Source: JAXMCK01 sp046349395
Lineage (GTDB): Bacteria > Pseudomonadota > Alphaproteobacteria > Geminicoccales > Geminicoccaceae
Length of the DNA stretch: 64,000 nucleotides
Reading direction: 5' to 3'
NCBI GenBank assembly: GCA_046349395.1
Contig: JAXMCK010000004.1
Location: forward strand, 868,001-932,000
The stretch's first letter is position 1; every line of letters begins with the position of its first letter. The notes beneath the pieces were generated by a model. That model did no database searches. It was not told where the DNA came from and saw only the letters and a program-made list of their open reading frames with translations. Below are positions 51,266 to 59,489 of the stretch, in pieces. The position numbers were made by a program, and so were the translations under genes.

Positions 51266-51877
51266 ATGAAGCTCTACTACGTGCCCGGCGCCTGCTCGCT
51301 GGCCCCGCACATCGTCGCCACCGAGGCGGGGCTGCCGCTCGACATCGTCAAGGTCGACCTCGCCACCCACCGGCTGGAGGACGGCACCGACTACCGGACC
51401 ATCAGCAAGCGCGGCTACGTGCCCCTGCTCGAGCTCGACGATGGCCGGCGCCTCACGGAGACCGCGGTCCTTGTCCAGGTCCTGGCCGACATGGCGCCGG
51501 AGAGCGGCCTCCTCCCGCCCGCCGGCAGCCGCGAGCGCGTCGAGGTCCAGTCCTGGCTGAGCTTCGTCGCCACCGAGCTGCACAAGACCTTCAGCCCCTG
51601 GCTCTGGCACAAGGAGACGCACGAGAGCACCCGCCACACCGCCAAGGAGATGCTGGCGACACGCTTCCAGGAACTGGACGAGGTGCTTTCGGATCGTCCC
51701 TACCTGACGGGCGAGACCTTCACCGTCGCCGACGCCTACGCGTTCACCATCCTCGGCTGGTGCCAGTACCTGAACATCCACCTCGACCCCTATCCGCACC
51801 TCAAGGCGTTCCAGGCGCGCGTCGCCGCCCGCCCCAAGGTCCTGGCCACCCTGCGCGCCGAAGGACTCGTGGCATGA
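51266..51877 (+). CDS. Glutathione S-transferase, beta-class type
   Basis: A 203-residue GST. MKLYYVPGACSLAPHIVATE carries the catalytic-region Cys10 of beta-class enzymes, and GYVPLLELDDGRRLTETAVL is the glutathione-binding cis-Pro and Glu/Thr pair. The C-terminal helical domain includes YLTGETFTVADAYAFTIL, the conserved N-capping box. It conjugates or reduces electrophiles with glutathione. First gene of a MarR-controlled pair; its stop overlaps the next start (ATGA). Confidence 0.93.
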   Translation: MKLYYVPGACSLAPHIVATEAGLPLDIVKVDLATHRLEDGTDYRTISKRGYVPLLELDDGRRLTETAVLVQVLADMAPESGLLPPAGSRERVEVQSWLSFVATELHKTFSPWLWHKETHESTRHTAKEMLATRFQELDEVLSDRPYLTGETFTVADAYAFTILGWCQYLNIHLDPYPHLKAFQARVAARPKVLATLRAEGLVA

Positions 51878-52557
51878 CCGCCGACCTCCCGACGCTCGTC
51901 TCGTTCGATCTCTGCCCCTACGTCCAGCGTGCGGCCATCGTGCTGGCCGAGAAGGGCCAGCAGTTCCGCCGGGTCGACGTCGACCTCGCGAACAAGCCCG
52001 ACTGGTTCCTCGCCATCTCGCCCTTGGGCAAGGTCCCCCTCCTCCAGGTCGGCGACACGGTGCTCTTCGAGAGTGCCGTCATCGTCGAATATCTGGACGA
52101 GACGCTGCCGCCCCGCCTCCACCCCCTGGACCCGCTCACCCGCGCCCGCCACCGCGCCTGGATGGAGCTGGGCTCCTCGATCCTGGCCGACATCTGGACG
52201 ATCGAGACCACGCCGGACCCGGCCGTCTTCCGCACCAAGGCGCAGAGCGTCCATGACAAGCTCGCCCGCATCGAGGCCGAACTCGGCTCCGGCCCCTGGT
52301 TCGCCGGCGACCGCTTCTCCATCGTCGACGCCGTCTTCGCCCCTGCCTTCCGCTACTTCGACGTCTTCGATCGCATCGCCGACCTCGGCGTCTTCGCCGG
52401 CCTGCCGAAGGTCCGCCGCTGGCGCGCGGCCCTGGCCCAGCGCCCCTCCGTGCGCGACGCCGTGGTACCGGACTACGAGGACCGGCTGCTGGCGTTCCTG
52501 AAGCGACAGGACGGGCATCTGGCGACGCTCATCGCGCCGACGAGGGTCGCGGCGTGA
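51874..52557 (+). CDS. Glutathione S-transferase family protein
   Basis: A 227-residue second GST. The thioredoxin-like half has FDLCPYVQRAAIVLAEKG, with a CPYV motif resembling omega-class/SspA-like enzymes (redox-active Cys), then GKVPLLQVGDTVLFESAVI. The C-terminal half has WFAGDRFSIVDAVFAPAF. It is probably a thiol transferase or dehydroascorbate/maleylacetoacetate-type enzyme rather than a simple conjugase. Translationally coupled to the preceding GST. Confidence 0.92.
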   Translation: MTADLPTLVSFDLCPYVQRAAIVLAEKGQQFRRVDVDLANKPDWFLAISPLGKVPLLQVGDTVLFESAVIVEYLDETLPPRLHPLDPLTRARHRAWMELGSSILADIWTIETTPDPAVFRTKAQSVHDKLARIEAELGSGPWFAGDRFSIVDAVFAPAFRYFDVFDRIADLGVFAGLPKVRRWRAALAQRPSVRDAVVPDYEDRLLAFLKRQDGHLATLIAPTRVAA

Positions 52558-52608
52558 ACGCCGCGGCCGGCGATCAGACGGGCGGCGACCCCTCGGGCTG
52601 CTGGCCGG

Positions 52609-54165
52609 CTAGAGGGCCGGCACCGGGCTGACGGAGTTCGGTCCGACATCGGTCTCCAGCAGCTGCACCGCGGCCGGCACGACGATGTCGCCGGGGATGT
52701 CCGGCGAGATGACCGTGTCCCCTACCGAGTACCCCTTGTCGACGAGATCGGTGGCGTTGAAGACCGCCCTCACCTCACCGGCCAACGACATGTGGCCATA
52801 GACCTCGGCCCCCGAGACGAGGGCGGTCTTGGTGTCGCCGAACTGATCCCACCCGATATAGAGCGGGCCGCGGTTGCCGTAGAACCTGTTGCCCCGGCAG
52901 GCGGGCCGGGGATTGGCTTTGGCGTTGGGATAGCCGCTGGCTGTCCATTTCGCCGCCGTCGTGGGGTACGGATCGATCGATTCGTTGGTGCAGTTGCCGG
53001 ACCGCGCGGCGATCGGCGCTTCCGAGTAATTGCCGATGTAGGCGTGCCCGCTGCCGTAGCAGCCATAGAGGCCGCGCCCCGCCTTCTTGATGTAGTTGCC
53101 GACGATCTGCCAGTTCTTGGCGACGCGCAGGCGCATCCCGCTCCCGCTGAGATTGGTGTTGTAGCGCAGGAAGCAGAGGTTCTGACCGTTGGCGCGGATG
53201 CCGCCGAAATCCATCTCCATGCCGTTGCCGACAATGACGTTGTGATGGAGATCGATGCCCGAGGTCTTGGCGTTCACGCAGTCGTTGTACTCGGCCCCGA
53301 TCGAGAACACCGTGCCGCGGACGAGCTTGTCGTAGCCGATCCGCTTGCCCCAGTTCTTGCCCATGAGGCCGTCCCACCAGTCGCCGCCGGGCCAGCCCTT
53401 GAACAGGTTCCAGCCGACCTCGGCATCCCGGTTGTTGACGAGCGAGCCGATCTTCACGTGCAGGACCACCGGCCGGATGAAGTAGGCCGTCGACGTCGTG
53501 GGCGTCGCCGGGATCTCGCTCAGCAGCGGCACGCCCGCGTACTTCACCTCGTTGCGCAGGAACTTGAAGCCCGAGCAGCGGCAGGAGACCTGGATCGCCT
53601 GCAGCTTGGTCGGCCCGACGCCACGCTCGCTGTCCGAGAGCTTCGTCCAGGAGATGCGGCCGCGCAGGAAGCGGCAGTTCGCACCCTCGAAGGCCAGCTG
53701 GCAGGCTTCGGTCGTCGTCGTGCCGCGGATGCTCACACCCATCGCGCTGGCATAGGCATTCCGCCCGTCGGTCAGGTCGAGCCCCCAGAACCAGACATGG
53801 TCGGCCTTGATGCCCATCGGCACCTTGAAGTTGGCCGCGAGCTTGTTCCTGGCCCGGATCACGATCGGATCGGTCGCCGTCCCGGAGATGGCGAAGGGTA
53901 TGGCGGCACCGTCGTAGACGCCGTCCTCCAGGATGACGTGATCGCCCGGCTGCAGCGTCCCGAAGGAGCTCTGGCCGGCGACGATGGTGCCGAAGGTCGT
54001 CGGATCGGCGACGATCGGACGGAGCGGGGTCGGCAGCTCGTCGATCGCATCGTCGGCCCAGGCCGGCCGCAGCGACAGGAGCGACAGCGGGAAACCGGCA
54101 GCAGCGGCCCCGGCGATGCCTGCGACACCTCGAACGAGGGTGCGGCGGGTCGGATTCGGCGCCAT
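52609..54165 (-). CDS. Tat-exported right-handed beta-helix protein (chondroitinase-B/pectate-lyase-like fold)
   Basis: Secreted protein of 518 aa. The N-terminus has a twin-arginine signal (TRRTLVRGVAGIAGAAAAG, cleavage after AWA near residue 37). The body shows repeated short beta/turn units with Asn/Gly ladders (VRFL-like strands, FLRGRISWTKL, HHNVIVGNGMEMDFGG, NYIKKAGRGLYGCYGSGHAY), typical of parallel beta-helix proteins acting on polysaccharides. I see no full lyase active-site motif, so substrate and activity are open. GGGGAC lies just before the ATG. Its region on the plus strand is only shadow. Confidence 0.75.
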   Translation of the reverse strand: MAPNPTRRTLVRGVAGIAGAAAAGFPLSLLSLRPAWADDAIDELPTPLRPIVADPTTFGTIVAGQSSFGTLQPGDHVILEDGVYDGAAIPFAISGTATDPIVIRARNKLAANFKVPMGIKADHVWFWGLDLTDGRNAYASAMGVSIRGTTTTEACQLAFEGANCRFLRGRISWTKLSDSERGVGPTKLQAIQVSCRCSGFKFLRNEVKYAGVPLLSEIPATPTTSTAYFIRPVVLHVKIGSLVNNRDAEVGWNLFKGWPGGDWWDGLMGKNWGKRIGYDKLVRGTVFSIGAEYNDCVNAKTSGIDLHHNVIVGNGMEMDFGGIRANGQNLCFLRYNTNLSGSGMRLRVAKNWQIVGNYIKKAGRGLYGCYGSGHAYIGNYSEAPIAARSGNCTNESIDPYPTTAAKWTASGYPNAKANPRPACRGNRFYGNRGPLYIGWDQFGDTKTALVSGAEVYGHMSLAGEVRAVFNATDLVDKGYSVGDTVISPDIPGDIVVPAAVQLLETDVGPNSVSPVPAL

Positions 54166-54435
54166 GTCCCCTACTCCCCAACAGGGCGTCCGGTGAAAGC
54201 CGGACTTCCATTCACGCACAGGATGCAGCGAGCCGCCCTCGACACGCCCGGATAGCGGCGCCTCGCGGCGGACGACTTGACCTATGGTGGGCACGTAGAC
54301 GCCGACACTTCCACCCGTCAAGCTGCGCGCCGACGGAACTGCCCGCTGCACTTCGTCCGTGGAATAAAACCGGCCAAAAGTCCTCGGGACATTCTACCAT
54401 GCGTCGTGGCCGACGCCGCCGGGTCGTACAGCGGC

Positions 54436-54696
54436 CTACATCCCGCCGTGCCCCGCCCGCAGCCGCACGCCGGAGCCCGCTTCCGCATCCGCCTCGATCA
54501 GGATCACCCCCGCCGCCTCCAGGGCCTGCCGGATCACGGCCGCACTGCCGCGGTGCAGCTCGTGCTGCCCGTTCTCGAACCCGCGCACCGTGCTCCGGCT
54601 CACTCCCGACCGCTCGGCCAGATCCTCCTGGGTCCACCCCAGGAGGCCGCGCGCCGCCCGGCACTGCTGGGGGGTGAGCCGCGTCGTCGACAGCAT
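54436..54696 (-). CDS. Small Xre-type helix-turn-helix regulator
   Basis: An 86-residue HTH_3 protein: LTPQQCRAARGLLGWTQEDL, AERSGVSRSTVRGFENGQ is a textbook Xre fold. The C-terminal IRQALEAAGVILIEAD extension is common in single-domain alphaproteobacterial regulators of this type. ATG at 54696 is preferred. It is divergent from the Kef-type antiporter and could regulate it; no toxin gene is adjacent. Confidence 0.85.
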   Translation of the reverse strand: MLSTTRLTPQQCRAARGLLGWTQEDLAERSGVSRSTVRGFENGQHELHRGSAAVIRQALEAAGVILIEADAEAGSGVRLRAGHGGM

Positions 54697-54831
54697 GCAC
54701 GAAACATGGAGCAACCGCCCAGGAGGATCAATATCGACCAAAAAGGTTGATCGAGCGGCCGGCAGCTCTCATATCCCGGGATGCGCGTCCCTGCCCCGCG
54801 GCCCCGGCTGCCAGCCACCGAGGACTTCCCG

Positions 54832-56685
54832 TTGCCGCACGAGACCACGCTCATCGCCACGATCTGCATGGGCCTCGTCCTCGCCTTCGGCCTGGGATTC
54901 CTGGCCCACCGCCTCCGCCTGCCGCCGCTCGTCGGCTATCTCCTGGCCGGCATCGTCATCGGCCCCTTCACGCCGGGCTACGTCGCCGACACCGGCCTCG
55001 CCCAGCAGCTGGCCGAGATCGGCGTCATCCTCCTCATGTTCGGCGTCGGCCTCCACTTCTCGATCGCCGACCTCATGGCCGTGCGCCGCATCGCGCTCCC
55101 CGGGGCGATCGTCCAGATCGCCACCGCCACCGCGATCGGCATCGGCCTCGCACACCTCTGGGGCTGGACGCTCGGTGCCGGCATCGTCTTCGGCCTCGCT
55201 TTGTCCGTCGCCAGCACCGTCGTGCTGCTCCGTGCCCTCTCCGAGCGCGGCGAGCTCGACAGCACCGACGGCCGGATCGCCGTCGGCTGGCTCATCGTCG
55301 AGGACCTGGCCATGGTCCTGGCTCTCGTCCTCCTCCCGGCCTTCGCCCCCACCCTCGGCGGCACCGCCGATCCCGCCGGCCTCGCCCACCAGGCCGGCGG
55401 CGACAATCTGTGGCTCACCCTCGCCCTCACCTTCGGCAAGCTCGCCGTCTTCACCGCGCTCGTCCTCGTCGTCGGCAAGCGGGCGGTACCCTGGCTCCTG
55501 GAGCGCGTCGCCCGCACCGGCTCGCGCGAGCTCTTCACGCTCGGCGTGCTCGGCACGGCGCTGGGCATCGCCTACGGCTCGGCCGCCCTCTTCGGCGTCT
55601 CCTTCGCGCTGGGTGCCTTCTTCGCCGGCGTGGTGCTCAGCGAGAGCGACCTCTCGCACCAGGCCGCCGCCGACAGCCTGCCGCTGCAGGACGCGTTCGC
55701 CGTCCTCTTCTTCGTCTCGGTCGGCATGCTGTTCGACCCGACCATCCTGGTCCGCGAGCCGCTGGCCGTGCTGGCCGTCGTCGCCGTCATCGTCTTCGGC
55801 AAGTCGCTGGCGGCCTTCCTCATCGTGCTGGCCTTCGGCTACCCGGCGCGCACCGCACTCACCGTCTCCGCCAGCCTCGCCCAGATCGGCGAGTTCTCCT
55901 TCATCCTGGCGACCCTGGGCCTCGCACTCGGCCTGATGCCGAAGGAAGGCCAGGACCTCATCCTCGCCGGTGCCCTCCTCTCGATCACCCTGAACCCGCT
56001 CGCCTTCGCCGCCGTCGACGGCCTCGCCCGCTGGCTCGGCAAGCGTGCCAGCGGCCGGTCACCCCTCGCCGCGACCAAGGGCCGCCCGCCCACTATCGCC
56101 CCCGGCGAGCACGGCGACGCGCTGCACGACCACGCCGTCATCGTCGGCTTCGGCCGCGTCGGCAGTGCCATCGGGCGGGCGCTGGACGATTTCGAGCTGC
56201 CCTACATCGTCGTCGAGCGCGACCGGCTGCGGGCCGAAAGCCTCCGCGCCCGTGGTGTGACGGTCATCTACGGCGACGCCACCGCCCCCGGCATCCTCGC
56301 CGCAGCCCGCATCGACAAGGCACGCCTCCTGATCGCCGCCACCCCCGACGGCTACCAGGCCCGCCGCGCCTTCGAGATCGCCCGCGGCCTCAACCCCGAG
56401 ATCGACACGGTCGTCCGCACCCACAGCGAAGCCGAGCTCGACCACCTCACCGAGAACGGCGTCGGCTACGCCGTCCTCGCCGAGGGCGAGCTCTCCCGCG
56501 CCATGATGGGCTACGCGCTCCGCAGCCTCGGCCTCAGCGAAGGCGAGGCCCATCTCTACGTGCTGAGCTCCCGTACTCCCGGAGAGGCGGTGATGCGAAG
56601 GCGGGCACCGGAACTGCGGCCGCACAGGACGGAGGCGCAAAAGGCGGAGGATAGGCAAGGCCTAACGGCAGAGGCACTGAAGTAA
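54832..56685 (+). CDS. Kef-type cation/proton antiporter with TrkA-N domain (YbaL/KefB family)
   Basis: Monovalent cation:proton antiporter-2 of about 617 aa. Twelve or so membrane helices (LVGYLLAGIVIGPFTPG, LMFGVGLHFSI, SLAQIGEFSFILATLGL) are followed by a cytoplasmic RCK/TrkA-N domain with the Rossmann motif HAVIVGFGRVGSAIGRAL. It probably exports K+ under electrophile or pH stress. TTG at 54832 (AGGA eight bases upstream) gives the conserved N-terminus PHETTLIATI; ATG at 54781 is the alternative and adds a Pro/Arg-rich leader. Confidence 0.92.
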   Translation: MPHETTLIATICMGLVLAFGLGFLAHRLRLPPLVGYLLAGIVIGPFTPGYVADTGLAQQLAEIGVILLMFGVGLHFSIADLMAVRRIALPGAIVQIATATAIGIGLAHLWGWTLGAGIVFGLALSVASTVVLLRALSERGELDSTDGRIAVGWLIVEDLAMVLALVLLPAFAPTLGGTADPAGLAHQAGGDNLWLTLALTFGKLAVFTALVLVVGKRAVPWLLERVARTGSRELFTLGVLGTALGIAYGSAALFGVSFALGAFFAGVVLSESDLSHQAAADSLPLQDAFAVLFFVSVGMLFDPTILVREPLAVLAVVAVIVFGKSLAAFLIVLAFGYPARTALTVSASLAQIGEFSFILATLGLALGLMPKEGQDLILAGALLSITLNPLAFAAVDGLARWLGKRASGRSPLAATKGRPPTIAPGEHGDALHDHAVIVGFGRVGSAIGRALDDFELPYIVVERDRLRAESLRARGVTVIYGDATAPGILAAARIDKARLLIAATPDGYQARRAFEIARGLNPEIDTVVRTHSEAELDHLTENGVGYAVLAEGELSRAMMGYALRSLGLSEGEAHLYVLSSRTPGEAVMRRRAPELRPHRTEAQKAEDRQGLTAEALK

Positions 56686-56742
56686 GAGAGGCTACTAGGA
56701 CACCCACCGAGTCGCGTCAGTAGACGATTCTCCTCCCGTCGA

Positions 56743-57057
56743 ATGCAGCGGCGACGTGGGCTTGGAGTGCTTCGATCCCGAACTGAACGAGCTCTGATAC
56801 AGAGTCGTTGTCATATCAACCTGTTCTGGTCAGAGGATGATGGCTGCTGGATCACCGACGTGCCCGACCTCATCTATCGCTCGGCGCTCGGACCCACACC
56901 AGATGCTGCACTGCACGAGGAGGAGACGGCAATTGTGGCGTGGTTGGCCGTCAGACCAGCCGAACGCAGCGAGCCGGCTGCCGCCCCCACCGGCCGGTTA
57001 CCTTTGCGGACCCCGGACCAGCCCCGCGCCAATGTATCTACTAATATACCACTGTGA
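56743..57057 (+). pseudogene. HicB/DUF1902-like antitoxin remnant
   Basis: The segment CHINLFWSEDDGCWITDVPD and the following LIYRSALGPTPDAALHEEET strongly resemble the N-terminal fold of HicB/DUF1902 proteins. The normal start is missing: upstream codons read ERALIQSR with no ribosome-binding site, and the nearest ATG adds 23 unrelated residues. After AWLAV the frame passes into Pro/Arg-rich sequence unlike the family. No HicA toxin is visible. I interpret this as a decayed gene at the edge of the A+T-rich island. Confidence 0.5.
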
Positions 57058-57132
57058 TACGTGGTATTCCTATTCCGCCCAGCCGCCAGCCGGCTTGACA
57101 AGCCGCTTAGGTCTTAAGATCATGGCGGTGAT

Positions 57133-57155
57133 CACTGTCCACAATTGAGACAGTG
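57133..57155. promoter_or_regulatory. Palindrome upstream of the A+T-rich island genes
   Basis: CACTGTC-CACAATTGA-GACAGTG has perfect 7-bp arms and lies 80 bp before the ATPase start. A TTGACA box is at 57095-57100, without a good -10. It could be an operator or an end structure of the inserted DNA. Confidence 0.35.
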
Positions 57156-57235
57156 CCATAGCCCACAGCCGACAACGCATTGCCCCATCGGACTCCGATA
57201 GGGGATGCGCTAACCAGTTGGTAAGGGGCTCCTTG

Positions 57236-58792
57236 ATGCTTGCTTCAGAGGAAATTTTAAGGCCTGATCAGCCATTTGGCGATGCAGAGCATCATCGGAT
57301 TCCACGCCAGTCTGCAGAGCTAGTTGAGTTAATTGATCTGGTTCCACCATTTACGACACCATTGTTTCAGCACGCAACTGTAATTCTCGGACGGAAAGGC
57401 TCGGGTAAAACTTCTATCATTTCTACCTACCGTTTAGCGCAGGAATTTGAAGAGCGTTTTAAGGCAAGTCGAAGCGGCCGCAGAATACAACTGACAACAC
57501 AAGGAGATTTGTGTATCTCCGTTTTGACATGGGACCGATTCTACGATATGAATCGTAGCGTTAGGCAGAAAATCGTTTTTGCTGATCCGACTCTTCGTTC
57601 CGCATCATTGATCCCCGCTGAGAAGATAGAGCAGTTTTGGAGTGAAGTAATTTGGGAGGAAATATTCAAGCATTTCTTTGATTTCTCACGAGATAATAAT
57701 CTTGACAACGAATTTAAGTGCGTTCGCGGTTATTTTAACTTCGATCTATATATCAAAGATATATCATTGAACAACGCATTCAGCAAGACTTTTGAAGCCG
57801 CTTGTAAAGAAGTGCTTACATTTTTGGCTAAGCAAAACAAGAAATGTTATGTTCTTTTCGACAATATGGAAGACTATCCTGTACTTGATCCTGTGTTCCA
57901 CCAAGTTCTAACTGGTTTTCTCCGATGCGTGAACGGATTTACCCAACAATACAAAGAAATTGATGTCATCTTTTGCTTTCCCGAAGAAATCGAAGCGTAT
58001 CTCAATCTATCATCCAGCTTGTCGTCGAATATTTTAAAGGACTATCAAAGATCTTTTCGCTTACGCTGGCAAACGTCGGAACTATGGTCGATGGCATTAC
58101 ATAGGTATCGACTCTTTCTTCGCAAGCATGACCATAGTTCTTTTCAACGGATTTCATCACTAGATTTAAGTAAAGGCGAAGGACGACGAATATTTATAGA
58201 CCTTTTGTTTCCTGCGACAGTTACGAATGAATTTGGCTCACCAGAGGACCCGATTGCCTATGTAACTAGGCATACTCATTTGCTTCCTCGGCACCTACTT
58301 GTTATTCTAAATGGCATTGCTGTAAGGGCAAGAGAGAAGTCTGGTCAATATATTCCGTTTGATAATGAATCCATAAAGAACGGCATCGCGGATAGAGAAA
58401 GAATCGTTGCAACTGATATCCTGGCATTATATAGGACCTTGTACCCAGATTTAGTTAAAGAGCTTCGGAAGACTCTGCCCGATCTACAGCCAGTTTTTAC
58501 TTACGGTGAGTTAGACAAAACGACAAATAGAATGAACGTCAATGAGCTCGATCAATATGATTTGTGGCGGGTTCTTTTTCAAATTGGCATTATTGGAAAA
58601 GTAGAGGAGGAAACAGATAGATATTTTGAGGCGAACTTCTATTTCAATACAAATGGCAATATTGGTTTCGCTTCGGATGCGCGCTACTGTTTGCATCCGC
58701 TCTTTTCAAAGTTTTTCGACGTTGTTCGTCGAGATGGTCACTCAAGAAAGGTCGTTTATCCTAAAGGGATTGAAATGATTGATAGGAAGTAA
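57236..58792 (+). CDS. P-loop ATPase of an A+T-rich island (Sll1717-like/STAND-type candidate)
   Basis: A 518-residue ATPase of a type I place only loosely. Walker A is VILGRKGSGKTSII (about 49-62), Walker B CYVLFDNMEDYP (about 204-215), and DVIFCFPEEIEAYL may carry a sensor. The architecture (short leader, P-loop, helical C-terminal half with no membrane segment) resembles Sll1717-family P-loop ATPases. Base composition is about 37% G+C against about 69% around it, and codon usage is A/T-ended, so it was probably acquired. ATG at 57236 has AAGGGG eight bases upstream. The stop overlaps the start region of the membrane-protein gene, implying a two-gene unit. Confidence 0.75.
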   Translation: MLASEEILRPDQPFGDAEHHRIPRQSAELVELIDLVPPFTTPLFQHATVILGRKGSGKTSIISTYRLAQEFEERFKASRSGRRIQLTTQGDLCISVLTWDRFYDMNRSVRQKIVFADPTLRSASLIPAEKIEQFWSEVIWEEIFKHFFDFSRDNNLDNEFKCVRGYFNFDLYIKDISLNNAFSKTFEAACKEVLTFLAKQNKKCYVLFDNMEDYPVLDPVFHQVLTGFLRCVNGFTQQYKEIDVIFCFPEEIEAYLNLSSSLSSNILKDYQRSFRLRWQTSELWSMALHRYRLFLRKHDHSSFQRISSLDLSKGEGRRIFIDLLFPATVTNEFGSPEDPIAYVTRHTHLLPRHLLVILNGIAVRAREKSGQYIPFDNESIKNGIADRERIVATDILALYRTLYPDLVKELRKTLPDLQPVFTYGELDKTTNRMNVNELDQYDLWRVLFQIGIIGKVEEETDRYFEANFYFNTNGNIGFASDARYCLHPLFSKFFDVVRRDGHSRKVVYPKGIEMIDRK

Positions 58793-58796
58793 GAAA

Positions 58797-59213
58797 TTGC
58801 GACCTATCAGTCCATTTCCAGCATTTCGTTCTATTCTTGTAGCTGTTGCTATCTTCGTATGCTCTGTAATAATTGCACTTTTGCTAGATGATCCTCATGT
58901 CGTTCAGCGCGGCGGAGCCTTAATCGCGGCCTTTGGCGCATTTATGATTTTGCAACACTATCTTCACGACGAAGAACTAGATGAAAGACTTAACCGGATT
59001 GGAAGAGAAGAAGATGATCTTAGGGCAGGTTTAACAGAGCTTTCGCCAGTTAGGGAGAATTTCATTGGTCGATTTCTGAGCCGAAATTCTGAACTTGAAC
59101 AGACTAGAGTCCAAGAGGAACGTCGATCTGCAATTATAGTTGTTACTATATTAGCAATATCGGGAGAATTATTACATGGATTTGGAGATCTTCTTTTACA
59201 CTCTTTGCACTAG
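58797..59213 (+). CDS. Small three-helix membrane protein paired with the ATPase
   Basis: A 138-residue protein that I do not recognise. It has a helix hairpin near the N-terminus (SILVAVAIFVCSVIIALLL and GGALIAAFGAFMILQHYL), a charged, probably coiled central part (DEELDERLNRIGREEDDL), and a C-terminal helix (IIVVTILAISGELLHGFGDL). TTG at 58797 is favoured because AGGAAG sits upstream; TTG at 58779 overlaps the ATPase stop by 14 bp. Composition is equally A+T-rich. A membrane effector coupled to a cytosolic NTPase is a layout seen in several abortive-infection systems, so it is the likely effector; that is inference. Confidence 0.6.
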   Translation: MRPISPFPAFRSILVAVAIFVCSVIIALLLDDPHVVQRGGALIAAFGAFMILQHYLHDEELDERLNRIGREEDDLRAGLTELSPVRENFIGRFLSRNSELEQTRVQEERRSAIIVVTILAISGELLHGFGDLLLHSLH

Positions 59214-59231
59214 TGGTGTTATGTGAGCGGC

Positions 59232-59354
59232 CTCGGTACCAGTAGTGGTCTCGGTACCAGTAGTGGTCTCGGTACCGGCAATAACCCTTAGCGACTGCTC
59301 GCCGGGGCTCGGTACCTGGCGCAGCCTCGGTACCCAGCCTCGGTACCGGGTACC
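59232..59354. repeat. Cluster of CTCGGTACC short tandem repeats
   Basis: Six exact copies of CTCGGTACC start at 59232, 59250, 59268, 59308, 59326 and 59339, and a seventh GGTACC is at 59349. The first three are in an 18-bp tandem (CTCGGTACCAGTAGTGGT); the last two are in a 13-bp tandem (CAGCCTCGGTACC). Each GGTACC is palindromic. The block lies just downstream of the A+T-rich island. Confidence 0.85.
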
Positions 59355-59452
59355 ATTAAAAACCGTTAAGAACGGTCCGAGGTCAGCATTCTGGACCCGG
59401 TCACCGTTCACGTCGACCTCAACGGCGGTCGGATCGAGGTATCACAAGAGCG

Positions 59453-59481
59453 TTGACTCCAAAGTGTTATAGGACTATGTT
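59453..59481 (+). promoter_or_regulatory. Sigma-70-like promoter giving a nearly leaderless transcript
   Basis: TTGACT (59453-59458), 17-bp spacer, TATGTT (59476-59481). The expected start near 59488 is one or two bases from the ATG at 59490, and there is no ribosome-binding site, so the mRNA may be leaderless. Confidence 0.55.
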
Positions 59482-59489
59482 CCATACTC

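Noticed and set aside
56718..56812. Short minus-strand frame ending VSELVQFGIEALQAHVAAAF opposite the HicB-like remnant
   Set aside because: It looks amphipathic but has no start codon or ribosome-binding site and only about 30 codons.
56743..57057. An intact HicAB toxin-antitoxin module
   Set aside because: No HicA-like frame exists on either side, and the HicB-like frame lacks a proper start and C-terminus.
57095..57123. TTGACA box as the island promoter
   Set aside because: At 16-18 bp spacing the -10 positions (GATCAT region) fit poorly, so I note the box but do not call a promoter.
59232..59354. The CTCGGTACC repeats as a CRISPR array
   Set aside because: Units are 13 and 18 bp with no unique spacers of 30 bp or so and no cas genes; they are simple tandem repeats.
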